NCBI GenBank assembly: GCA_900169235.1
Contig: FWCC01000637.1
Coordinates: 1-19,940, forward strand
From: Zarea fungicola
Taxonomy: Eukaryota > Ascomycota > Sordariomycetes > Hypocreales > Cordycipitaceae
Length of the DNA: 19,940 nt
Direction: 5' to 3'
The translations under genes and the position numbers were made by a program. Position 1 is the first letter of the stretch; each line of letters starts with the position of its first letter. The notes below the pieces were generated by a model, which did not search any database, was not told the DNA's origin, and saw only the letters and a list, made by a program, of their open reading frames with translations. Shown here piece by piece: positions 1 through 9,075 of this stretch.

Positions 1-445
1 GCCCTTGTGTTGTTGACGCGTGGCCGTATGACTAGTTCGGCCGGCTGGACCGTCAGCACCCTCTAGCGAACCGGTGGGGGCGTGGCACAAGTACAAGACA
101 ATTCTTGCGACTCTAAGCTCCGCCGCCACAGCTCATACACGAGCATCCGCTTGAATGCACGTGGAGATGCATGGACGCGCATATACATATCAGCATTACA
201 TAAATACATTGATAATTCTTTGAAATCTTGCTTTTTATTAGTCCAATGTCGATCACTAGCGATGTCGGATCCACGAGGCTTCCTACTGGTCAAGTATCCA
301 CAAGACGGTCACGGTCGACCAGAATAGGAATCTCCAAAGCCTTATTGACTCATTGGCATTTCTTCCGTAAATAAATCTTTCGTAATGGGAGGACATCTGA
401 ATATTTGCTTCAACAAGTAACTTGAATTGCTTGTGCTGCAAGACA
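1..445. other. Upstream region, no gene supported
   Basis: Several short overlapping open frames run through here on both strands. None shows a recognisable motif, a signal peptide or coding-like structure. The stretch just before 446 is the presumed promoter and leader of the transporter gene. I saw no tRNA or repeat. Confidence 0.5.
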
Positions 446-1865
446 ATGTCGGAAATCGAATCCCACGACAACCATCACTCGCTGGAGACGATGGAGATAC
501 TCGACGACAATGTCGCCAGTGCAACCAGCCTCCCGCCAACGGACCACGGTCGCGATGCGTACTTGGCTCTCATATGCTGCACCGTCGCCCAAGCGCCAAT
601 CTGGGGCAAGCCAACCTCCTGAATTTCTGTCTGCGTGCAAAATGCATGTTGTATCCTAACCAGGCACAGGCTACTCCGTCGCATTCGGCATCTTCCAAGA
701 GTACTACACCAGCGACGAGAGCCCCATCCAGGCATCGCCGGGTGCATTTGCCACCATCGGCGCGCTGCAGATGGGCATCATGTACCTCATGATGCCCGTC
801 GCCTTTATGGCGCTGAGCTGGTACCCTCGTCTCCGGCCCTGGTGCGGTCCTCTGGGCCTGGTGATTACCGTCGCGAGCCTCTGCGCATCGGCCTACGTCA
901 CGACGATTGGCGGCCTCATCGCCACGCAGGGCGCCCTGTACTCCGTCGGGTGCGGCCTGCTCTTCAGCCCCATCTCAAAGTACATGGACGAGTGGTTCTC
1001 CGCGAAAAAGGGCCTCGCGTACGGCATCATGTGGGCGGGCAAGTCCGTCGTCGGCATGGTCATGCCGTTTGTCTTTAGCGGCCTGCTGAGCCGCTTCGGC
1101 CTGCGCGCGACGCTGCTGTCGTGGGCCGTCGCCTCGGCCGCCATGACTCTGCCGACACTGTTTTTCCTCCGGCCCCGCGTACCGCTGCACCTGCAGGCGC
1201 GGAACCGCCGCGGTGTCTCGCTCGTGTTCCTCCGCCGCGCCTCGTTCTGGATGATGCAGGTCGGCATCGTCATCCAGGCGCTCGGCTACGTCATGCCCAG
1301 CACGTACATGGCCAGCTACGCCACCGACGTCGGCTACGCGTCCATCACCAAGCCCATTCTCATCTCCATGTTTTCGCTGTCGAGCACGTTTGGCGCCCTG
1401 TTCCTCGGCATGATGAGCGACCGCCTCAACGCGAACAAGGTAATTTTGATGTCGGCCATTGGCAGCGCCACGCCGGTGTTTTTGCTCTGGGGCCTCAGCA
1501 GGCAGCTCGCCAACGTGGTCATTTTCGCGCTCGTGTACGGCTTCTTTGCGGGCGGGTTCAGCTCGACGTGGACGAGCATGATGCGGGAGATTCAGCGCGA
1601 CGATCTGGCGGCTGATGCGTCTCTACTGTTTGGTCTGCTGATGGGCGGTCGCGGCGTCGGCTTTGTCGTCGGGGGCCCTCTGAGTGGTGCGCTGATTGCG
1701 GTGCCTGGACTGTTGACGGACGAGGCGCTTGGATATGCCACCAAGTATGGCCCGATGATTTTATGCACGGGCATCACGGCGATACTGTCCGCGTGGGCGC
1801 CGTTTTGGAAGCTGTCCAAGACGCTCAAGTCCAAGTTGTCTACGCCCCGGGTCAGGGCGGTGTGA
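446..1865 (+). CDS. MFS transporter, monocarboxylate-transporter-like
   Basis: A multi-pass membrane permease of the major facilitator superfamily, closest in pattern to the fungal monocarboxylate permease (MCT/SLC16-like) group; the substrate cannot be told. The coding exons are 446-605 and 670-1865, giving about 451 residues, normal for the family. ATG 446 is chosen because the frame opens only shortly before it and the N-terminus is hydrophilic (residues 1 to about 35), as is usual here. Exon 1 ends in ...AQAPIWG and exon 2 continues YSVAFGIFQEYY, which is the family's first membrane helix with its F-G-x-F-x-x-Y-Y signature. Further signs are the loop KYMDEWFSAKKGLAYGI after the fourth helix, MMSDRLNANKV between helices 7 and 8, and glycine-rich helices near the C-terminus (LLMGGRGVGFVVGGPLSGAL). 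The intron is GC-AG. The usual D-G-G before helix 1 reads D-H-G here. The family is sure; plasma membrane location is inferred. Confidence 0.88.
606..669 (+). other. GC-AG intron in the transporter gene
   Basis: The intron has donor GCAAGC, branch site CTAAC at 656-660 and acceptor CACAG at 665-669. It is phase 1 and splits a glycine codon. No GT donor nearby restores the frame. An earlier AG at 663 would add two residues, but it lies too close to the branch site. Confidence 0.8.
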
Positions 1866-2335
1866 TTGAGGTGTTGATATGAAATTATGAGTAATTTATT
1901 GATATTTAATTCTCGTTGAATGTCAAGTTGTTCGTTAATTGACAAGCTTTGTGAGATGGTAGTGTTACGAGGACACGCTGCGTGTTGAAGAATGCTGATA
2001 CCTGGCAGTACCTGACAGTATTATTATGCATTATCGATTCATTTTGCTTCATTTTGCTTCAAAAACGTCTCATATCTTTTATTTGATATTTTATTACATT
2101 TTATACTGACGCTGTCAATCCCATCCCGTGCACAAGCCCCAGTACCAACCACGGCGATGGCGGCAACTACCGCATACAGGAGACTGGCACAGCATGCATT
2201 CAGCTGCTTTTCAAAGATTACTTTATTTAATTGAAATTCTCAAAAATCACCTCGGTGAGAACCAAGTCAATCATTGTGTTTCTGGCCGCGAAGCCAGAGC
2301 TGCCTAATGTGCGGCTGCCAGCCAACTGCCAACTG

Positions 2336-2404
2336 CCAGCACCAAAACACTGCATCTCCCCTCGCGCTGAGTTTTTCAGTTTCTTTCACAATCTTTTCTC
2401 TCAC
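2336..2404 (+). repeat. Promoter-block direct repeat, copy 1
   Basis: Starts CCAGCACCAAAACACTGC, then CTCGCGCTGAGTTTTTCAG and a TTTCACAATCTTTTCTCTC pyrimidine tail. It matches copy 2 at 2505-2576 with a few substitutions and small indels. It lies about 180-250 bp before the helicase start codon. Confidence 0.65.
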
Positions 2405-2504
2405 CTCATCATTTCGCTCTTCCCGTCATCTCTCCCTTTATTCTTACTCTTCATTATTCTTCTGCTGGTCAGGCTTTGCCTTGGTCTGCTCCTCGCTGGA
2501 ACCC

Positions 2505-2576
2505 CCAGCAGCAAAACTGCGCCTCTGCCCTCGCGTTGAGTTTTCACGTTTTTTCTCACAACATCTTCCCTCGCCG
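2505..2576 (+). repeat. Promoter-block direct repeat, copy 2
   Basis: Starts CCAGCAGCAAAACTGCGCC, then CTCGCGTTGAGTTTTCACG and TCTCACAACATCTTCCCTC. It ends only about 10 bp before ATG 2587, so it probably carries the transcription start and 5' UTR. Copy 1 lies 169 bp upstream in the same orientation and may be a second, older start region. Confidence 0.65.
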
Positions 2577-2586
2577 CCACTGCACA

Positions 2587-5500
2587 ATGGCAGACCCTCC
2601 AGAAGTTTCTGCACCAGGTAGGAGCTTGGGGCACTGGAAATCATCATGTTTGCAACGTCACTAACCGCTTACCAGAAACATCCGCGCCCGTTTCCCATCA
2701 GACCACCTCCATGTCGACGGAATCCTCCAACCCTGACGGTACTACCAACAACGCAGAAGGTCACACCGTCATACTCGCTGAGAATCTCAATGGCATGGCG
2801 TCTGAAATGGTCTCTCAGCCAAGTCCGGCAGCAGCCCTCTCCCCGCTCACGTACGAGGACAAGTTGGTGAACAGGATGTTGGCGTATGTTAATACGGAAT
2901 ACGCGTTGGACTACAAAAATATCAACATGGACGGCTCTGGCTTCCCGCACTCACTGCCGGCAAAAAGCAGTTTCAAAAACAACAAAAGCCGCACTGCAAT
3001 ACAAGTCGGGGGTGTTGCCGAGGAGGTGATTCTCTCTCAATCATTGGCAGAGATTTGCAAAGCGATCGGGTCAAATTTTGGATTCATTTCTACGGAAGGG
3101 GCCTCCAAAAGTGTCAAGGCTTCCGAAAACGACCTCAATCAACGATATTATGTCGTGATGGACACTTCTGACGAGCGTTTGAGGGTGGCTATGGCCACCG
3201 TGGGCTACAAGGTTGAGATTACTTTGCAACTGGACTACCCTGCCAGTGATTTCACACCACTAAAGCTCAAGCATGATCAAATTCTTCCCGCCGCGTTCTA
3301 CTTGGCTTCCGCTTGTACTCACGGCCCCAAACACTATTCTGATTCTGATTTGAATTCGGATCCTGACAAGCGTCCCTTCACGGATTGGCTTCCCATCGGG
3401 AATTTGTCTCTGCATGAGAAGAAAGTTGACGACAGCGATTCAGATTCCCAAGTTTTGGCTATGGAGAGGACTGAGGCATACATAGAGGTTCTCCAAAATC
3501 GGAGACAAAACTTGGCAAAGGTCATCACTCAATTCAACAGCTCCGCCGACTTTCCTGATAGCTTCCCAAATCGTGATGCGTGGGCTATGGAAACCGCCTG
3601 CCAGCTGGTACCGAAACTCGAGAAGAAAGAAAAGGCTGCCCAACGCATCAGTTCTTGGTTGAGTGAGAATAACTGGTTCAAGTTCTCCCCGGCGTGTGTA
3701 GACTGGACCAAAGTACAGTGGCATGGGCGACGCATCAAACCACCTCGGGGTGTTAGATCAACTCAAGCATTTTTCAAGGTCGAAACGCCCGCACAGCCAT
3801 ACTGGCCTCCGTTTCTTTCAGCTCGCCTTGCTAAGGTCAAACTTCCAATGGCAGAGGATTGCGACACTTTGCAAAAGACAGTCGACAGGATGGAAACCAG
3901 CATCCATGGCACTCTTTCCTACGAGCCTGATCTGAAGGTGCAGTGGTTCGAGGGCGAGGTTCACAAGAAGCTACATATGGCGCTCTCCGAGTCATCTCCG
4001 ATGGCATGGTGGAGATACATACTGGATTTCAAACACCTAGATCCAAAGCACTATTGGAATCTGCACTCAGAGTTCCCTGGAATTGCCAAGCATCTGAAAC
4101 TGGGTCACTTCACTGGCGAGCATGAGGAAGCCGCTCGGGGATTGATGCATGCAAAAGCAGGCAAGTTTATCGTCTCTGGTTGCCCGGGGTCTGGAAAGTC
4201 CACTTTTTGTCAAAAGATTGCCTCTGCGGTCCTGGAGCAAAATTGGCAGCCGGATGCTGGCGACTCTGGCAGTACGACAGATGTGGACGACCAGAAACCT
4301 GTGCAGATTATCTACACATCGCCGCAAAACGAACAGTGCAGGGATGCCATTCGACGCTTCAAACAGATGAACCCCTCAAAGAATGTTTGCAGACTCTATG
4401 GTTACCATCGGGAAATGTTTGCTCTACTTTGTGGTGATGACGATGCTGAACCGGAACTGGAGCCTGAACAAAACGGAACCATCAATATCAAAGTGTCACA
4501 TTCGCCTGCGAAACCATTCAACAAAACCGTCATTCAGCACGACGACGCACGCGATCCTTTTCGGGACCCCGACAGCTTGTCATCAATTGCGCAAGCCATA
4601 GCATCGAAAGAGGACCTGTCTACGATCCAGAGGAGCCGAAATCTGTGGAAGGAGGATAAGCAAAACTGGCAAAGGTCGAAGCTTGCCTATAGACAGGTTG
4701 CCCGTTCTCTGCTCAAGAGGGCAATTCGAGAACAGCATGCTTTCTTTGGCACAGCTGTTGCCGTCGCGCAGTGCTATGATCATTTGGAGAAAGAGGATGG
4801 GGTTTTGGGTAGCCCAGCGTTGCTTATCGTTGACGAGGTCGGCCGTCTCACAGAGACTCATGCTCTCATTGGCGTCAGTCTTTGGAAAAGCGTGCCCACC
4901 ATTTTTGCCGGCGACCATGAGCAGTTTGGTCCCATTGTTCCTACCTCAAAAGTACGACTCGAATACACTGTCGGAGACAGAGATTGGAAATTTATTTCAC
5001 GCCTCAGCGCCCAGCGTGAGGTGTCTTTTCTAAGCCGTGCTGCAGCGTCGGGCGGCATCGACGCCACGTTTACGCACAACTATCGCGTGTATGGCTCAGT
5101 GGGCGATCTTCCATGCAAACATCTGTATCAAGGCAAAATGATTCAGGTAAATACGGAGGAGAACATTGCTACTAAAGCTGTGGGACAGTGGTTTCGTGAC
5201 TTTGGCGGATCTAAAATCAACAGTTTGTTTGTCAACCTAGAATCCGAGGAGCTGCAACAAGGCACTTCCAAGGTCAACTATGGGTCTGCATACTTTGCAG
5301 TTCAACTTGCAGTCCATATCGGTAGAGAGATGAAACTACCTCTGATGGAGGACTACAAGAGGCATGAAAAGCCGCTCGAAATGAAGCAGTCCATTCGAAA
5401 GGGTCGCATCCAAATATTGGTGGGCTACGCAGCACAAGTGCCCAAGGTACAGTACTTTTTACGAAAAGTCAGCGACTTGGAGGTGGACAAGTCGCGCATC

Positions 5501-6010
5501 ACGGTACGCTCCATCGACGATGCGCCTAGCCATGAGGCAGAGATTGTCATTGTTGATCTTGTACGGACCAAGTCGGCAGGCTTTCTCGCCGAACCTGCGC
5601 GCCTGAAAGTGGCTGCGACCAGAGCCAAACTGGGCACCATTTGGGTTGGCAACGCAGCTATCTGTTGTTGGCGCCGCGCCGTGCCACTCTGGACTCTCTA
5701 TAGGTACCACGCCGAACGCGGTGCTCTGATCAGGGTCAAGGGCTACATGAAAACTTGCTACAAGTGCCACCACGCCGGCCACGACCAGAAGCGGTGTCCA
5801 GAAGACTACATCATCTGTATCATTTGCAAGAGCGACTCCGAGATTGATTGCGACGATGGGTCCTCCATTCGCCATGCGATTCGAGAATGCCAAGTTGCGC
5901 GAAAGTCGTACCGGGCGCGATGGGACGAGGAAAGATGGTTGACGCCGCCGCAATCAGTGGACAATGTTGACCGGAATCCCTTCCATACCTGGGGGCCAAG
6001 AAGGATATGA
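2587..6010 (+). CDS. SF1 (UPF1/DNA2-like) helicase with C-terminal zinc knuckle
   Basis: A predicted nucleic-acid helicase/ATPase of about 1121 residues; DNA or RNA as substrate is unknown. The exons are 2587-2617 and 2676-6010. The 58-nt intron has donor GTAGGA, branch CTAAC at 2661-2665 and acceptor ACCAG, and keeps the frame. ATG 2587 is preferred over the internal ATG 2711 because the first exon (MADPPEVSAP) is in frame and follows a CT-rich leader. Residues 1 to ~490 show no known domain; there is an acidic stretch DDSDSDSQ. Motif I (Walker A) is GCPGSGKS at 512-519 and motif II is VDEVG with D730 E731. A GDxxQ motif III (GDHEQFGP) lies at 756-763, a HNYR motif IV follows, and motif VI is VAATRAK. 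Motif V reads SIDDAPSHEAEIVIV where UPF1-type enzymes have a Q-G-x-E core. A CCHC knuckle (C-x2-C-x4-H-x4-C) sits at 1038-1051, followed by more Cys/His residues. The superfamily is sure; the subfamily and role are unknown. Confidence 0.88.
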
Positions 6011-6217
6011 GAAAGTGTTGCGCAATGGAAGGAGTTGTTTCTGAACTGGAATTTGGTTGTTGATTTTGCTTGAAGAAAACGGTCGCGTGGGTTTGCTTAA
6101 ATTGTTTGGACTAGAAACTTTTGTCTATGTATCACTCTGTAACAAAACAAGAGCTAAATCAAATGTAAATTTGTACTAGATTCAGACCACATCTTGATCC
6201 CGTGAGACAAACCCTGT

Positions 6218-7024
6218 TCAACCTCTGGCGAGCTTCTGCAGCTGCGAGAAGTCGCCATTGAACACGTCCGAGTCGCCGCCATACTTGTACTTGTCATTGA
6301 ACTGCCAGATGGTGTAGAAGGCCCAACCGGCAGGGAGCTCGCCGACGACACTGTTGTAGCGGGCGACGACGAGGGGACACTTGTCCGCAAAGATGGCCGT
6401 GTTGCCCGTACACGCCTTCCACCAGCTCGTCGAGGTGTAGATGAGCGGGTAGCGGCCCGTCTTGGCGTGGTACGTGTTGACAAAGTCGCTGATCCAGGCC
6501 CTCATGGACGCGGCGCTGAGGCCGTAGCAAGTATTACCATTGGGGCCGTATTCAAGATCCAGCATACCTAGACGTGGCAAGTCAGCTCAACGTTGTTCTG
6601 CGTCCATCCACCCGCCCGTACTGGAGTACTCACCGGGAAGAGTGATGCCATCGCCACTCCAGCCGCCGCCGTGCGCGAGAAAGTAGTTGGCCTGGGCGGC
6701 GCCGGAGGATGAGGCGGGCTGGGCAAAGTGGTAGCCGCCGCGGATGAAGCCAGCCTTTGTCGCGCCGGTGTAGTGGTCGCTGAACTTGGGGTCAATGTAC
6801 GTCGTTCCCTCAGTGGCCTGGTACGAGATTCACTAGGTCAATAATTGGTCCAAAAAATATTTGAAGATATTTTGTACCTTGATGATGACGAATCGGGCGC
6901 CAGAGGCGTAAGCTGCGCCAAAGTTGACGGAGCTCTGGTAGTGAGAAATGTCAAAGCCTGGGACAGAGGCGTTGGCGAGGCCAGCCAGAAAGGCGAGGCC
7001 GGGTATGAGACTGAGGGACTTCAT
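6218..7024 (-). CDS. Secreted GH25 lysozyme (N-acetylmuramidase)
   Basis: A glycoside hydrolase family 25 enzyme (Chalaropsis-type lysozyme), which cleaves the beta-1,4 bond between MurNAc and GlcNAc in bacterial peptidoglycan. Reading the minus strand, the exons are 7024-6878, 6817-6634 and 6567-6218, giving 226 residues, the usual size for a bare GH25 domain. Introns 6877-6818 (GTACAA...CCAG) and 6633-6568 (GTGAGT...CTAG) join exactly on conserved blocks: VIIK + ATEGTTY and TLPG + MLDLEYG. The first ~19 residues are a signal peptide ending ...GLANA. Family residues seen are D25 in GFDISHYQ, E52 in KATEG, the catalytic D-x-E pair D114/E116 in MLDLEYG, and the C-terminal YTIWQF strand. There is no cell-wall-binding module. 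It is probably released to attack bacteria or use them as food. It converges on the helicase gene, with about 200 bp between the stops. Confidence 0.93.
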
Positions 7025-7084
7025 GGTTACTTGAGAGGGGCAGATTGGTGTACAGTCCAAGATTTGTGTCTCTGTTCACCTTGC

Positions 7085-7092
7085 TATTTATA
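7085..7092 (-). promoter_or_regulatory. Putative TATA box of the GH25 lysozyme gene
   Basis: On the minus strand this reads TATAAATA and lies 61-68 bp before the start codon at 7024, a normal place for a fungal TATA element with a short leader. Confidence 0.5.
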
Positions 7093-7875
7093 GTCGTCAT
7101 GCTGGTCGCATTTCGCTGTCAGACATGTCTCACATCTCCAAAGCAAACATTCCATCTCAACTACGGCTGAATCGCAGTGTCTTGGAGAAAAATGTCCAAA
7201 GCGGCACGCCCACGTGGATCGAATAGCCTCATTGTCTAATAACTAACGACATGTAAACGGCATTCGTCCAACCCCGGATATGTTCCTTCAACACAGTAGG
7301 AAACTATGCTTAAAATCACTGGGCAACCTTTGCGCAAAGACCACGATATATCCAATGAGAGTACAGCGCGTAAAGTGTGGCGCTTGATCCTCTGAGATGG
7401 ACCTTGATCGCGCAGCATCCCAGCTGCCTTGCCTAGTAAGATCTTACGCTGATCACTCGGGGCTGAAGATGAACTGCCACACCACGTCTTGCCCAGGCAC
7501 AACCAAGACTGGCGAGACTAGATTCCGAGGGGAGCGATCCAGTATATACCGCTCGCGTTTTGCCTTTTAAAATACCGAGAAAGCCCTATGGTCGGGCGAA
7601 GATTGCGGGGTGTTGGGCGTTTTGTTATTGTTGCGTCATTCTAGGCTGATTGGGGCATTGTTCCTTGGAAATTCTGCATATTCTGTAAATTAATAGCTGG
7701 CTGTGCAAGCAAGCATACCTGTGCCGTAGGATTTCACGGAGATTCTGGAACGTGGAACGATGTTAAAATGCTCAAGCTGAAGCAGGGCCGACTACAGTTG
7801 TTGGAACTGATGCGCCATCCGTCCAGTGTCGCATCCACGACAGATCAAGATGGCCTTATTCTACTGGCAAAATTT

Positions 7876-7912
7876 AAAAAAAAAAAAAAAANNAAAAAAA
7901 AAAAAAAAAAAA
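7876..7912 (+). repeat. Poly(A) tract with two unknown bases
   Basis: This is a run of A broken only by N at 7892-7893. The Ns mark uncertain sequence or a join made by the assembler across a homopolymer, so the true length and local continuity are unknown. Confidence 0.9.
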
Positions 7913-8561
7913 CAATATCGCTGACAACAAAATGACTTTGTTTTAATTGGGCATTAGCTGCGACATCAGTCTGAGAGTCTCATGCGCAGGTGTTAGTCGT
8001 TACGTCTGACGTCCAGCTTCATTTGTTTGTCTTGCTTCAAAAGAAGAAATCGCAGTACAGATACGCTATAAATTAAATAACTGGTCAATTTTGCTCTCTG
8101 GTTATTACTAATTTTCCTCTTTTCCTCTTTTCTGATTATTTACGTCTTTAACAATGCAGAAACAAAGATCTGTCGTTCCGACTTGTTTCTCTAATAAAAG
8201 TGACGCCCCCATTTGCCGTCAAGTTGTGCAATGACCTAACGGAGGCACAAAAAAATGCACATTACAGCGAAAAACTCTCCCCGTTCAATTATTCACTTCC
8301 ATCGATACAGAAATAGATTCCCATCATCTTCAATACAGCGTTCCGACACGGCCGAGCGTGGCTCCTGACCAAGACATGTCCTACCCTGTACTACACAAAG
8401 TCAAAGGTTCGCCGTGATAATTCCCTCATGGCAGCACCAAAGTTACTTTGCCTGAGCCGCAGTTAGTTACCTTTTATATCACATTTACCCCAGAAAGCCA
8501 TCATTCAGAAATGGTTCATGAACTGGCTGAGGTGCAAGCCACCGGCCGACGTGATCATTTG

Positions 8562-8582
8562 CCGTCGGACAGAGCCCGACGG
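8562..8582. promoter_or_regulatory. Inverted repeat CCGTCGG-N7-CCGACGG, possible Zn2Cys6 operator
   Basis: Two perfect 7-bp arms face each other around a 7-bp spacer (ACAGAGC). Paired CGG/CCG triplets are the typical target of dimeric Zn2Cys6 proteins, and the next gene downstream, about 500 bp away, encodes such a protein. Autoregulation is an inference; the site could be chance. Confidence 0.35.
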
Positions 8583-9075
8583 AACCCCAACTTCCAACCC
8601 CAGTTTCTGCCAATCGCAGTCCAGCGGTTCGTAATTTAAATGCAATAAAAGACGTTGGCGGGGGACCTGGATTCTCAAAACATCCACTATTCCACCTAGA
8701 ACAGTCATGGTGGGCAAAATCTGTCCAGTCAAGCGGCGCCGTAACGGCTGTTCTTGTCGCTAGCGTGTTTCTTACCTGACTTGCGGCAACTGCTGGCCAT
8801 TTTCGCTTTTCCTCGCTGACAATTGCCGATTGCGGGCGGAAACCACTGGTCTGACCACAGAAGAAATAAAAGTTTCTTAGTCGGGCAATCCCCGCCGGGT
8901 TTGACCCCAAACCGAACTGTTCAACACCTCCAGGATACAATTCTTTACACGCGACAAGGTTTGTCAAGAGCTGTCGCCTGCCCGGGGCCAATCGGTCTCT
9001 TTATATTTGTAACCAGGCAGATTAAAACATACCCGCTTATGAGCGGGCCTTGAAAGAACAGCGCACCAGGGCAGA

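Larger units (their letters stand above)
1866..2586. other. Intergenic region between transporter and helicase genes
   Basis: The first half is AT-rich 3' flank of the transporter gene and includes a perfect 10-bp tandem ATTTTGCTTC at 2041-2060. The second half is the CT-rich promoter and leader of the helicase gene, with long pyrimidine runs at 2380-2470, and it holds a duplicated ~70-bp block listed separately. The small open frames here (for example 2231-2539) are low-complexity pyrimidine translations and are not genes. Confidence 0.6.
7093..9075. other. Long intergenic region, no gene supported
   Basis: Nearly 2 kb separate the divergently transcribed lysozyme and transcription-factor genes, so both promoters lie here. 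The longest open frames are on the minus strand (7502-7236, 88 codons; 8991-8485, 168 codons). Neither has a recognisable motif, a signal peptide or exon partners, and I treat them as chance. A poly(A) tract with Ns and an inverted CGG/CCG site are listed separately. TTTGCCGTC occurs at both 8212 and 8559. Confidence 0.5.

Noticed and set aside
1121..1615. 164-codon plus-strand ORF in the transporter
   Set aside because: It is an out-of-frame, Arg/His-rich shadow of the GC-rich transporter exon.
5459..5953. 164-codon minus-strand ORF inside the helicase gene
   Set aside because: It is a shadow frame opposite a well-supported coding exon.
8485..8991. 168-codon minus-strand ORF in the long intergenic region
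   Set aside because: Its composition and text are not protein-like for any family I know, it has no exon partners, and it lies in the upstream region of the transcription-factor gene.
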